Shown piece after piece: positions 1-6,791 of a DNA stretch of 26,896 nucleotides (within the stretch, counting starts at the first letter, position 1; each line of letters starts with the position of its first letter). A program made the position numbers and the translations under genes. Origin of the DNA: SKLM01 sp041687115 (lineage in GTDB: Bacteria > Chloroflexota > Anaerolineae > B4-G1); NCBI GenBank assembly GCA_041687115.1, contig JAWLCP010000035.1, positions 1-26,896 of the forward strand, written 5' to 3'. Under the pieces are notes generated by a model, which did no database searches, had not been told where the DNA came from, and saw only the letters and a program-made list of their open reading frames with translations.

Positions 1-2
1 GG

Positions 3-239
3 CTTCTGCGTATAGTCATGCGACGCCAGGCGAGCACCGCTATAAGCGAAGATCCCGACAGCCCGATGGCGCGTCGGGCGCAGGAAATGTTGGAGGAGAT
101 GCCGCTTCGCATGTGGCTCCTGCAGGCCGGCGGTGGCGTTACGCCAGAGGTGCTTCGCGGCCTTCTGGAGTGTCTGAACGGCAGGTTGATCCAGGGGATA
201 CGCGTGATTCTCCAGGCCATCCGAAACCGGCCCTCGTAG
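3..239 (+). CDS. 3' end of a gene cut by the left edge; possibly the C-terminal tail of a GH3 beta-glucosidase
   Basis: The frame is open from the left edge to a TAG at 237-239, so this is probably the last ~78 residues of a larger protein. An internal ATG at 18 is possible but has no ribosome site. The visible part contains EEMPLRMWLLQAGGG followed by TPEVLRGLLECLNGRLIQGI. From memory, a similar pattern (MPLR, a glycine-rich turn, then a helix with LLxxLNGR) closes some bacterial family 3 glycoside hydrolases after the fibronectin-like domain. That resemblance is weak, and no catalytic residue lies inside the window. The codons look coding (GC-rich third positions). The next gene has its own promoter at 486-514, so this one is not obviously part of the downstream operon. 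Confidence 0.5.
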   Translation, partial: LLRIVMRRQASTAISEDPDSPMARRAQEMLEEMPLRMWLLQAGGGVTPEVLRGLLECLNGRLIQGIRVILQAIRNRPS

Positions 240-485
240 TCAAGACGCTCGAGCTTGTGCACCTCGGCCGCTGGGTCGCCTGTCGCTTGGGGCAGGTGCA
301 GCTTCTCCCTCTCCAGCCGGGCATCTCCAGCGGCATCGACGACTGCCGCTCTGCCCGCCTCCGCGCGCTGGAGGGCCACCTGATGGCTTTCGCCGCTGAC
401 CGGCATCGGGAAACGTCAGATCGTGGGCCTGGCCGCCTGTCGCTGCCGGGAAGGAGCGGCCGGGGACGGCTCGCGCCAACTTTCC
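240..485. other. Intergenic stretch without a supported gene
   Basis: Short open frames exist on both strands, but their products are Arg/Pro/Gly-rich and low in complexity, typical of chance frames in high-GC DNA. I see no RNA gene. The stretch ends at the promoter at 486-514. Confidence 0.6.
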
Positions 486-514
486 TTGACGTGAGAGTTG
501 CTGTGTGATATACT
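486..514 (+). promoter_or_regulatory. Strong sigma70-type promoter for the CoA-transferase operon
   Basis: A -35 box TTGACG (486-491) is followed by a 17-bp spacer and a -10 box TATACT (509-514). The spacer ends in TGA, giving an extended -10 element. Transcription would start near 521, leaving a leader of about 200 nt before the ATG at 719. Confidence 0.75.
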
Positions 515-520
515 TTTTTC

Positions 521-718
521 GAAAGCGTGTTGTCAACCCACTACTTCGCGGCGGAGGCGACCTTCTTCGAGACCTGAGAGGCGGCTGATCCTGAGACGGC
601 AGGGCAGCCGCTTTCTGCTTGGCCTGACAATCCCAAACCCAGTTCCAGTTCCCCAGGGTTGTCGTCCTTGGGTTAGTGAGTGGTTTCGTCGTTGAGACAT
701 TGACGAGGAGGGGTAAGT
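521..718 (+). promoter_or_regulatory. Structured 5' leader upstream of the CoA-transferase genes
   Basis: The leader can form a 7-bp stem GCGGCTG (581-587) with CAGCCGC (605-611). Further on, AACCC (636-640) can pair either with GGGTT at 656-660 or with GGGTT at 670-674, so two alternative stems are possible. A strong ribosome site GAGGAGGGG (705-713) sits 5 nt before the ATG at 719. The layout would fit attenuation or a metabolite-sensing leader, but I recognise no known riboswitch consensus. Confidence 0.4.
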
Positions 719-1735
719 ATGGAGATCCTGCTGGAAGGTGAGGGCGAGCTCGTCGGTTGGCACGATCCCGATGAGAATCGGAAGTGGATTCTGGAGAACA
801 AACCCCGGGATCTGCGAGATAAGCAAATGAGCGTCGAGGACGCCGTGAGCCAATTCGTCCACGACGGAGACTTCATAGCCTTCGGCGGCTTTGGCCATAT
901 CCGGGTTCCCATGGCCTTGCTCTATGAGATCATCCGCCAGAAGAGGCGGAACCTGATCATGGCGGGCAAGACCGCGGTCCACGACATCGATGTTCTTATC
1001 GGCGCAGGCTGCGTGAGCAAAGTCGAGGTGGCCTACGCCTTTGGCCACGAGCTCAGGGGCCTCTCCCCGGCGGGCAGGAGGGCTGTCGAGAGCGGCGAGT
1101 GCGAGGTGGTGGCAGAGATCTCAAACGCTGGCTACCAGTGGCGCTTCCTCGCCGGGATGATGGGGGTGCCCTTCGTCGTCTCGCGGAACATGCTTGGCAC
1201 CGATACACTCAAGAAGAGTGCCTGTAAGGTCGTGAAGGATCCCTGGAGCGGGAAACCCGTCTGCCTCATCCCTGCTGCGTACCCCGACGTGGCGATGTTT
1301 CACGTCCCTCGGTGTGACGTGTACGGCAATGCCCAGATCGACGGCATTCTGGTCGAGGACTTCGAGCTGGCCAGGGCTGCCCGAAGGGTCCTCGTCACCA
1401 CCGAGGAAATCGTGGACAACGACGCCATCAGGGCCAAGCCGCAGGACACCGTCATCCCGTTCTTCCTTGTAGATGCAGTGTGCGAGGTGCCCTACGGTGC
1501 CCATCCAACGGAGATGCCCTACCTTTACTTCTTCGATGAGGAGCATATCGGCGAGTGGCTGCGGCTCTCGAGGACGCGTGAGGGGGTGGAGGAGTATCTC
1601 GACAGGTACGTCCACGGCGTTGAGGATTTCGAGGAGTACCTGGCGCTCGTCGGTGGGGTTGCCAAGCTTAACACCTTGAAGAGGGTGGAGCAGTACCGGG
1701 AGCGGGTCCAGGCTCCCTGGCTGGACGAGGACTAG
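719..1735 (+). CDS. gctA: Family I CoA-transferase, alpha subunit (glutaconate CoA-transferase type)
   Basis: 338 aa. Forms the A half of a two-subunit CoA-transferase that moves CoA between an acyl-CoA and a free carboxylic acid in the cytoplasm. Family traits visible are the glycine-rich entry segment DFIAFGGFGHIRVPMALLYE (residues ~50-69), the AGKTAVHDIDVLIGAG region, and the late DVYGNAQIDG motif (residues ~201-210) shared by this fold. The length and the ~35-residue N-terminal extension fit glutaconate CoA-transferase alpha rather than the shorter acetate or oxoacid forms. The ATG at 719 has an excellent GAGGAGGGG ribosome site. The beta subunit follows 70 bp downstream. The actual acid substrate cannot be read from the sequence; glutaconate, a ring-degradation intermediate or another dicarboxylate are possible. 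Confidence 0.88.
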   Translation: MEILLEGEGELVGWHDPDENRKWILENKPRDLRDKQMSVEDAVSQFVHDGDFIAFGGFGHIRVPMALLYEIIRQKRRNLIMAGKTAVHDIDVLIGAGCVSKVEVAYAFGHELRGLSPAGRRAVESGECEVVAEISNAGYQWRFLAGMMGVPFVVSRNMLGTDTLKKSACKVVKDPWSGKPVCLIPAAYPDVAMFHVPRCDVYGNAQIDGILVEDFELARAARRVLVTTEEIVDNDAIRAKPQDTVIPFFLVDAVCEVPYGAHPTEMPYLYFFDEEHIGEWLRLSRTREGVEEYLDRYVHGVEDFEEYLALVGGVAKLNTLKRVEQYRERVQAPWLDED

Positions 1736-1805
1736 ACGGGTTCTTGCCCTTCGCGAGCAGCCTGAAGCTGCGGTACGAGTGACCTATAGGAGTAGGAGTG
1801 CATCA

Positions 1806-2585
1806 ATGGCTGAACAGGCGACAGAGTACAATTCGAGGGAGCTTCTCGCGTGCGTCGCATCCAAGATGCTGGAGGACAGGCGCTCCGTCTTTGTGGGCAC
1901 CGGGCTGCCCATGGTCGCGTCCATGCTGGCCCAGAAGACCCACGCTCCGGGCCTCCTGATTGTCTTCGAGGCCGGAGGCATAGGCCCGGAGATGCGGGTC
2001 CTGCCTATCTCCGTCGGTGATTCCCGAACGTTCCATCGGGCGGTGGCGGCGTCGAGCATGCACGACTCCATGTCCGTATCCCAGGCCGGCTATCTGGACT
2101 ACGGCTTCCTGGGCGCGGCCCAGATAGACGTGTACGGGAACATCAACACCACGGTCATCGGAGACTGGCAGCGTCCCACGGTTCGCTTCCCCGGAAGTGG
2201 AGGGGCCAACGATGTGGGATCCTTCTGCCACCGCACGATTCTCATCATGGGGCAGGACAAGAGGCGCTTCGTGGAGCAGGTGGACTTCATCACCACTCCA
2301 GGCTACCTCGATGGGCCCGGAGCGCGGGAACGAGCCGGGCTCCCGGCGGGGAGCGGACCTCATCGAGTGATCACCCAGCTGGGCGTCTATGGCTTCGATG
2401 AGGAGACGAAGAAGATGAAGCTCGTGGCGCTCCATCCCGGGGTCAGCGTGGAGGACGTCAGAGAGAACAGCTCCTTCCACATCGAAATCCCCGGCGAGGT
2501 GGATGTCACTGAACCTCCCACAGAGGAGGAGCTGAGGTTGCTGCGTGAGGAGATTGACCCGACCGGGATGTCGATCGGGAAGTGA
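1806..2585 (+). CDS. gctB: Family I CoA-transferase, beta (catalytic) subunit
   Basis: 259 aa from the ATG at 1806, chosen because AGGAG (1794-1798) lies 7 nt upstream; an earlier in-frame start at 1779 lacks a good site. This subunit supplies the glutamate that forms the covalent glutamyl-CoA intermediate. The candidate is Glu55 in LLIVFEAGGIGPEM (residues ~51-64), matching the position of the catalytic Glu54 of Acidaminococcus fermentans GctB. Other family features are the early VFVGTGLPMVASMLA segment, the DVYGNINTTVIGDW motif (~residues 106-119) and GSGGANDVGSF. The protein must pair with the alpha subunit encoded just upstream. Both halves appear intact. Confidence 0.88.
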   Translation: MAEQATEYNSRELLACVASKMLEDRRSVFVGTGLPMVASMLAQKTHAPGLLIVFEAGGIGPEMRVLPISVGDSRTFHRAVAASSMHDSMSVSQAGYLDYGFLGAAQIDVYGNINTTVIGDWQRPTVRFPGSGGANDVGSFCHRTILIMGQDKRRFVEQVDFITTPGYLDGPGARERAGLPAGSGPHRVITQLGVYGFDEETKKMKLVALHPGVSVEDVRENSSFHIEIPGEVDVTEPPTEEELRLLREEIDPTGMSIGK

Positions 2586-2732
2586 ACGGCTGCCGAAGAG
2601 GACGGGCGTCCGTTTCCAGGTGTTCGCGGTGGTCAGCCTGGGGAGGTGTCGCTCCCGGTCTTCCGTCGGAGAGACCTGCCCAACTTGGTTCCGGAGGCTC
2701 TCTGGGAGGCGGAGAGGTCGGCGAACCTGGGC
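2586..2732 (+). terminator. Intergenic hairpins after the CoA-transferase genes (possible weak terminator)
   Basis: Two adjacent small hairpins follow gctB: GGGAG (2641-2645) with CTCCC (2652-2656), and GGTCT (2657-2661) with AGACC (2672-2676). Neither has a T-run, so an intrinsic terminator is only a possibility. No gene is seen here. Confidence 0.3.
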
Positions 2733-2760
2733 TTGACAGGGTAGCCGGGTCGGGTATACT
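2733..2760 (+). promoter_or_regulatory. Near-consensus sigma70-type promoter upstream of the DUF5679 gene
   Basis: Perfect -35 TTGACA (2733-2738), 16-bp spacer, -10 TATACT (2755-2760). The start site would be near 2767, about 220 nt upstream of the small gene at 2990. Confidence 0.78.
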
Positions 2761-2766
2761 CTGCTC

Positions 2767-2965
2767 GTCGTGGCGGCTCATGTCGCACGGCCGAGCAATG
2801 CGCCGCGCGGGCTGCCCTTCAGGGGGTTCTGCCTGGGGAGCACGTAGACGGGTGCAGACCTGGCCGCCGATCGACTATCGCCGCAGCTGAGCGATCTGGA
2901 CACGATCGCGATCAGCTGTGGCGCGTTGTTTACTAGCGCAGCAGATGGAAGGTCCATCTGCCGCC
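2767..2965 (+). ncRNA. Strongly structured leader RNA or independent small RNA
   Basis: The transcript contains a long hairpin. CGCCGCAGCTGA (2879-2890) pairs with TCAGCTGTGGCG (2912-2923) with one G-U pair, then after a 2-nt bulge GCGATC (2891-2896) pairs with GATCGC (2904-2909) around a 7-nt loop. That is about 18 pairs. A second perfect hairpin, GCAGATGG (2941-2948) with CCATCTGC (2954-2961), has a 5-nt loop and ends 14 nt before the ribosome site. It resembles no RNA family I can name. It could be the regulatory leader of the DUF5679 gene or a small RNA. Confidence 0.45.
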
Positions 2966-2989
2966 GGTCTATCCCAAGGAGGATTCGCG

Positions 2990-3148
2990 ATGGAGTTCGA
3001 AGGATACTGCGTCAAGTGCCGCGAAAAACGAATGATCAAGGACGGCGAGGTGGTCAAGACGGAGAGCGGTCGTCGTATGGCCAAGGGCAAGTGCCCCGAG
3101 TGTGGGACCACCGTGAACCGCTTCCTGCCCAGCCAGGAGGGGAAGTAG
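2990..3148 (+). CDS. Small DUF5679-type zinc-ribbon protein
   Basis: 52 aa. The start at 2990 is set by the ribosome site AAGGAGG at about 2976-2982; the longer open frame upstream runs through the leader hairpins and is unlikely to be translated. The protein begins MEFEGYCVKCREKR and carries two Cys pairs, C7-x2-C10 and C35-x2-C38, the latter in KCPECGTTVNRF. This is the expected layout of DUF5679, a family of ~45-55 aa proteins found in Chloroflexota, Actinobacteriota and archaea, with no established function. Zinc binding by the four cysteines is inferred. A strong promoter of its own and a structured leader suggest high or conditional expression. Confidence 0.8.
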   Translation: MEFEGYCVKCREKRMIKDGEVVKTESGRRMAKGKCPECGTTVNRFLPSQEGK

Positions 3149-3692
3149 GCAGCTCACGTTCGCTGCGAAGCTCGAACACTCAGCGTGGATCTCGTCGGGT
3201 AGGGCACGGTGTGCGCGCGCCGGGCAGTTGACCCCGTTGCTCATCGTGGCGGGGCAACCTGCCCGCCCCACGATCCACCCGCGGAGCTCGTTGCCGTCTG
3301 CCTTCTGCCAGACGTTCTCTGCGTGCGCGCGGCGCGGTAGTGGGCGCGGAGGTCCACGACCGCAGGTGGTGGGGGCGAGTGCTTCGGTTGGGAGCTGGCG
3401 GGCTGCGGACCAGGGTCCGCGGCCCTTCACACCCTCCGGCCGGTGCAGATCGCCCCATACCACCCCGATCTGACCGCTGAACCGTCGCGCCGTCCGCTGG
3501 TTTGCCCGCGTCTTCACGTCGATACGGCACGCCCCAGTCGGTCGGATTATCCGCCGTCCACTCCCTTTGTCAGAGCGGCGACGAAACTGCTGCAGAGCCG
3601 CAGCTCCCCTGCGCTGCCTGTCAAACCGCTCCCCAACCAAATTCAAACGTAATCCAACTCAAGCCAACCTGATTTCAAACCCGACCCAACCG
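3149..3692. other. Long intergenic stretch without a supported gene
   Basis: The small open frames here encode Pro/Arg-rich sequence with no recognisable domain. Besides the hairpin at 3243-3274 there is a smaller inverted repeat CGTCTG (3295-3300) with CAGACG (3309-3314). From about 3630 to 3692 the + strand becomes G-poor and CA-rich with loosely repeated CCAAC words. No RNA gene is recognised. Confidence 0.55.
3243..3274 (+). terminator. Terminator-like GC-rich hairpin downstream of the DUF5679 gene
   Basis: ATCGTGG (3243-3249) pairs with CCACGAT (3268-3274), and inside it GGGC (3252-3255) pairs with GCCC (3261-3264) around loop AACCT. No T-run follows, so termination is inferred only from position and stability. 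Confidence 0.4.
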
Positions 3693-3723
3693 TTGCTGAC
3701 CCGTGTTTGTGCTATTCTATACT
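3693..3723 (+). promoter_or_regulatory. Possible promoter for the 129-aa protein and FBP aldolase/phosphatase genes
   Basis: TTGCTG (3693-3698) and TATACT (3718-3723) are separated by 19 bp, longer than ideal; an overlapping TATTCT (3713-3718) gives 14 bp. The AT-rich run here stands out from its surroundings and lies ~107 bp before the start at 3830. Confidence 0.35.
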
Positions 3724-3829
3724 TATCAGCGACCATCCATCCGCTGCGCCGACGCCTGTCCACCTGGCACGCCGTTTGGTGTAGCTGGGTCACGTCGGGC
3801 TCGAAAAACCGTGTCCCTGATACCCGACA

Positions 3830-4219
3830 ATGGAAGACCTCGATTGTCCACTCGATGTCGTGAAGAAGGCCAGAAGGCTGGCCTCCCAGATCGAAGGGCG
3901 CGACCTCCCTATCGACTTCGACCCTGCTGGTCTGAGCTGGAATCAGAACCTGCTTAGGATCGCCCGGGACTACACCAATCATGACGCATTGCTGGCGCAG
4001 CTCGTAGACTGGCTGAATCGGTTGTGTGAACAAGGTGAAGTCGACTGCGATCTTCGTGGAGCCTCTGCCTGCGGCAACTCTGAGCTGAAGTGTCCTTGTT
4101 GCTCTGAACGCTGGTTGGCCGAACAGGAGCTCGCTCAGGCAGCTCGGGCGGCAGCGGAGCGTGTCTATCAGACCTGGCTCGCCAGGAAGGCGCTGGCCGA
4201 GAGCCGGACTGGCGGATGA
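3830..4219 (+). CDS. Unknown 129-aa protein with a CPCC cysteine cluster
   Basis: I do not recognise this family. The codons look coding: third positions are mostly G or C and the composition is balanced, unlike the chance frames around it. Visible features are an acidic, helical N-terminal half, five cysteines in a short window (C73, C81, C88, C90, C91, the last three in KCPCCSERW), and an Ala-rich amphipathic C-terminal helix (residues ~97-125). The cysteines could bind a metal, but the spacing is not a standard zinc finger. The start at 3830 has no clear ribosome site, so the true start is uncertain. The gene ends 39 bp before the FBP aldolase/phosphatase gene on the same strand, so the two are probably co-transcribed. 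Confidence 0.65.
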   Translation: MEDLDCPLDVVKKARRLASQIEGRDLPIDFDPAGLSWNQNLLRIARDYTNHDALLAQLVDWLNRLCEQGEVDCDLRGASACGNSELKCPCCSERWLAEQELAQAARAAAERVYQTWLARKALAESRTGG

Positions 4220-4258
4220 TGAGTTTCGATAGACGGTCAGCACGACGAAGGAGGAAAG

Positions 4259-5368
4259 ATGATGGATAACGAGATCACCCTCAGTGTCATCAAGGCCGAC
4301 GTGGGTGGCTTCGTGGGCCACTCCAGTATTCACGAGGAGCTCCTCGAAGAGGCCGACGATCGCCTCCTGGCCGCCCAGAGGGACGACCTCATCGTCGACT
4401 ACCACGTCACGGCCTGCGGTGACGACCTCGAGCTTATCATGACCCACCGGAGAGGGGAGGACGATGAAGGCATCCACGGCCTGGCCTGGGACGTCTTTAA
4501 GGCGTGCACCGACGTGGCCAGGCGACTGAAGCTCTACGGTGCTGGGCAGGACCTGTTGGAGGATGCGTTCTCCGGCAACGTGAAGGGCATGGGACCCGGC
4601 GTCGCCGAGATGTCGTTCACCGAGCGGGAGGCGGAGCCGGTGATCGTCTTCATGGCCGACAAGACCTCGGCCGGTGCCTGGAACCTGCCGCTCTACAAAA
4701 TCTTCGCCGATCCGTTCAACACCGCGGGACTGGTCATCGCACCCAGCCTTCACGATGGGTTCCGCTTCGAGGTCCACGACGTCAAGCAGAGCAAGCGCAT
4801 CTTCTTCGACACCCCGCGGGAGCTGTACGATCTCCTCGTCTTCATCGGCGCGACAGGGCGCTACATCATCAAGGCGGTGACCAAGAAGAACGGAGAGGTC
4901 GCCGCCGTCTCTTCCACGCAGCGCCTCTCTCTCATCGCCGGTCGTTACGTCGGCAAGGACGACCCTGTCGCCATCGTGCGCTGTCAGAGCCAGTTCCCTG
5001 CGGTTGGTGAGGTCCTGGAGCCCTTTGCCCAGCCTCACATCGTCGAGGGCTGGATGCGGGGATCCCACTTCGGCCCCCTCATGCCCGTGCCTGTCGACCA
5101 GGCGACCCCGAGCCGCTTTGACGGGCCCCCTCGGGTAATCGCCCTGGGCTTCCAGATCGCTGGCGGGCGCCTGGTCGGGCCGCGCGACATGTTCGACGAT
5201 CCCAGCTTCGATGAGGCCCGCCGTCTCTGCGGCACCATCGCCGATCAGCTGCGGAGTCACGGACCGTTCGAGCCCCATCGCCTGCCCATGGACGAGATGG
5301 AGTATACCACGCTCCCTCAGGTGATGGAGAAGCTGGCAGGTCGCTGGGAGAGCTTGCCGGAGGACTAG
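4259..5368 (+). CDS. fbp: Bifunctional fructose-1,6-bisphosphate aldolase/phosphatase (class V FBPase)
   Basis: 369 aa, strongly like the archaeal and deep-branching bacterial FBPA/P family. The enzyme joins dihydroxyacetone phosphate and glyceraldehyde-3-phosphate to FBP and then dephosphorylates it to fructose-6-phosphate, making gluconeogenesis one-way. Seen here: SVIKADVGGFVGHSS near the N-terminus with the metal-binding Asp and His, DYHVTACGDDLELIMTH with the DD metal pair, AGQDLL, FMADKTSAGAWNLPLYK, FADPFNTAGL, and the Tyr-Val-Gly-Lys motif at 229-232 counted from the second Met, corresponding to the Tyr229/Lys232 aldolase pair of the Sulfolobus tokodaii enzyme. AAGGAGG (4248-4254) serves both ATGs at 4259 and 4262; 4262 has the better spacing (7 nt). 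The protein ends shortly after the EMEYTTLP segment and lacks the longer tail I recall in some archaeal homologues. Confidence 0.95.
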   Translation: MMDNEITLSVIKADVGGFVGHSSIHEELLEEADDRLLAAQRDDLIVDYHVTACGDDLELIMTHRRGEDDEGIHGLAWDVFKACTDVARRLKLYGAGQDLLEDAFSGNVKGMGPGVAEMSFTEREAEPVIVFMADKTSAGAWNLPLYKIFADPFNTAGLVIAPSLHDGFRFEVHDVKQSKRIFFDTPRELYDLLVFIGATGRYIIKAVTKKNGEVAAVSSTQRLSLIAGRYVGKDDPVAIVRCQSQFPAVGEVLEPFAQPHIVEGWMRGSHFGPLMPVPVDQATPSRFDGPPRVIALGFQIAGGRLVGPRDMFDDPSFDEARRLCGTIADQLRSHGPFEPHRLPMDEMEYTTLPQVMEKLAGRWESLPED

Positions 5369-5385
5369 GGTTAACGGCAGTGCGT

Positions 5386-5418
5386 CACCAGCCCTGGGCC
5401 TGCCACCCAGGGCTGGTG
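5386..5418 (+). terminator. Perfect 13-bp hairpin after fbp, probable terminator
   Basis: CACCAGCCCTGGG (5386-5398) pairs perfectly with CCCAGGGCTGGTG (5406-5418) around a 7-nt loop, starting 18 nt after the fbp stop codon. The following bases are pyrimidine-rich but not a clean T-run. The hairpin could stop transcription from either side. Confidence 0.6.
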
Positions 5419-5605
5419 CCCGCTGCATCTCCTTGCTTCCCAGACTGAACACGAACGTCGTGGGGCCTCCTGTTCCCTATGACGGTAGCACTGCAGTGCG
5501 ATTGCACCGTCCTCCCGTGCTGTCTTCGCTATTCGCCTCTCTCTATCCGAAGCGCCATACCTCGGCGCCGCAGGCCTTCCTGACTGCTTGACGCTAATCG
5601 CAGAC
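5419..5605. other. Intergenic, no gene seen
   Basis: Part of a gap of about 400 bp between fbp and the FecR-like gene. It holds no convincing coding frame. The promoter at 5606-5634 and a structured leader fill the remainder. Confidence 0.5.
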
Positions 5606-5634
5606 TTGTCAGAACAGCTACACTGCCGTAAAAT
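5606..5634 (+). promoter_or_regulatory. Promoter for the FecR-like / surface protein genes, with structured leader
   Basis: TTGTCA (5606-5611), 17-bp spacer, TAAAAT (5629-5634); start near 5641. The leader can fold: GCCAGAGA (5650-5657) pairs with TCTCTGGC (5711-5718), enclosing GGTGCC (5683-5688) with GGCGCC (5695-5700). Confidence 0.65.
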
Positions 5635-5805
5635 GGGGGCCATGTGCAGGCCAGAGATGTCGCAATCTCCCTTATCTGCACAGGTGCCGTCCGTGGCGCC
5701 GCCAAGCGGGTCTCTGGCTGCTGTTTGTTTCCCGTGGTGACTGTAAAGGGGCGGTGAGAGGACATTCCTACCTTGACCGTTGCGCGACGAGAGGGACCGG
5801 AGGCC

Positions 5806-6774
5806 ATGGCGAGTGCGCAGCTGCGCACCCCTGCGGCTCGACACCCCCGTTCAGTTGAACTACTTGTTCGTTCCCCCCTGTGGGGCGTCTGCCTGCTTGC
5901 GCTCGTGTTGTTGGCGGCGATGTTCGGTGCCTGCACGCGCGCCGAGCCCGCCGCCCCCGACCCGCTGCCTGCCTATCTACGGCTCGTTCCCTGTGGGGGG
6001 ACGGCGCAGCTCCAGGAATCGGGATCGTCCGAATGGGCACAGCTGAATACCCAGATCGAGGTCGACGGAGAGTTGCGGGTGCAGGCCGAGGGGGATGGGA
6101 ATGCACGGCTCTGTCCCGCCGACGGCAGCCTCCTGGAGCTGATGCCGGGGGCGGTCGTGGACCTCCGCCCTGCCGAGGACGGCTCGCTCCTGTCCATTTC
6201 GGTGCGCGAGGGGAGGCTGCGGCTGCTGGCCCAGGAGCCGTCCTACCAGCTTGTCACGTCCGCCTGCCCAGTGCGCGTGACCGAGGTCCCTGCACGCATC
6301 CAGGTCGAGCGCATTGGCGCGACGACGCGTGTGCTCGTGGAACAGGGCAGCGCCGTTTGTGCGGACGCGTCAGAACCGATCCTGCTTACCACCTGCTGGG
6401 AGTTGATGGTCGAGCCGGACGAGGAACCTCAGGTTGCGCAGACGTGCGGGGCGGTGGCTGAGGCTTCACCAACTGGAACGGCCGCGCCGACCACGGCGGC
6501 AACTGAGATAGCCGCCCCCACCCCTACTGGCGCGGTCGAAGCAGCTGCGTCGCCGACCGGCGAACCTACCGAGGAGACCGCTTCTCCGTCTCCACCGGCG
6601 GCTACTGCAGCGCCGACGTCAACCCCAGCGCCGACGTCAACCCCAGAGGCGACATCAACTCCTCCACCCACGTCAACTCCGTCGCCGACGGCGACTCCTG
6701 TGCCGACCTCAACCCCGGCGCCGACGGCGACGCCGGAACCGACCTCGACCCCGGAACCGAGCCCGATTCCATAG
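5806..6774 (+). CDS. FecR-like lipoprotein with a Thr/Pro-rich tail
   Basis: 322 aa from the ATG at 5806. A TTG at 5773 would add 11 residues; the ATG has GGAGG only 2 nt upstream, so the exact start is uncertain. A hydrophobic segment (SPLWGVCLLALVLLAAMFGAC, residues ~23-43) ends in Cys43, suggesting export and possible lipidation, although the lipobox is imperfect (F at -3). Residues ~55-200 look like a FecR-type beta-rich domain: a variable such as GELRVQAEGDGNARL, then LLELMPGAVVDLR, then SISVREGRLRLL, and a repeat of the same theme. Residues ~215-322 are low-complexity Thr/Pro/Ala/Glu repeats typical of surface proteins in Anaerolineae, probably an extended linker. The stop lies 17 bp before the next gene, implying co-transcription. 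In this context it is likely part of a cell-surface system rather than an iron-signalling anti-sigma factor. Confidence 0.72.
   Translation: MASAQLRTPAARHPRSVELLVRSPLWGVCLLALVLLAAMFGACTRAEPAAPDPLPAYLRLVPCGGTAQLQESGSSEWAQLNTQIEVDGELRVQAEGDGNARLCPADGSLLELMPGAVVDLRPAEDGSLLSISVREGRLRLLAQEPSYQLVTSACPVRVTEVPARIQVERIGATTRVLVEQGSAVCADASEPILLTTCWELMVEPDEEPQVAQTCGAVAEASPTGTAAPTTAATEIAAPTPTGAVEAAASPTGEPTEETASPSPPAATAAPTSTPAPTSTPEATSTPPPTSTPSPTATPVPTSTPAPTATPEPTSTPEPSPIP
6610..6771 (+). repeat. Coding tandem repeat of the Thr/Pro-rich tail
   Basis: Two exact 18-bp units (6610-6627 and 6628-6645, GCGCCGACGTCAACCCCA) are followed by degenerate copies up to the stop codon. Each unit encodes APTSTP-like residues. 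Such runs can change length by slippage. Confidence 0.8.
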
Positions 6775-6791
6775 GTGCGTGGAGCGAGTGG

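Noticed and set aside
113..508. 131-aa plus-strand frame near the left edge
   Set aside because: Overlaps the better-supported gene end in another frame and runs into the promoter; composition looks random.
2969..3646. 225-aa minus-strand frame over the DUF5679 gene and the following gap
   Set aside because: Arg/Gly/Ala-rich with no domain, antisense to a recognised small gene and across a stable hairpin.
3659..5452. 597-aa open frame on the minus strand opposite fbp
   Set aside because: It is a reverse-complement shadow of the clearly real FBP aldolase/phosphatase and the 129-aa gene; no domain is recognisable and GC-rich genes often leave the antisense frame open.
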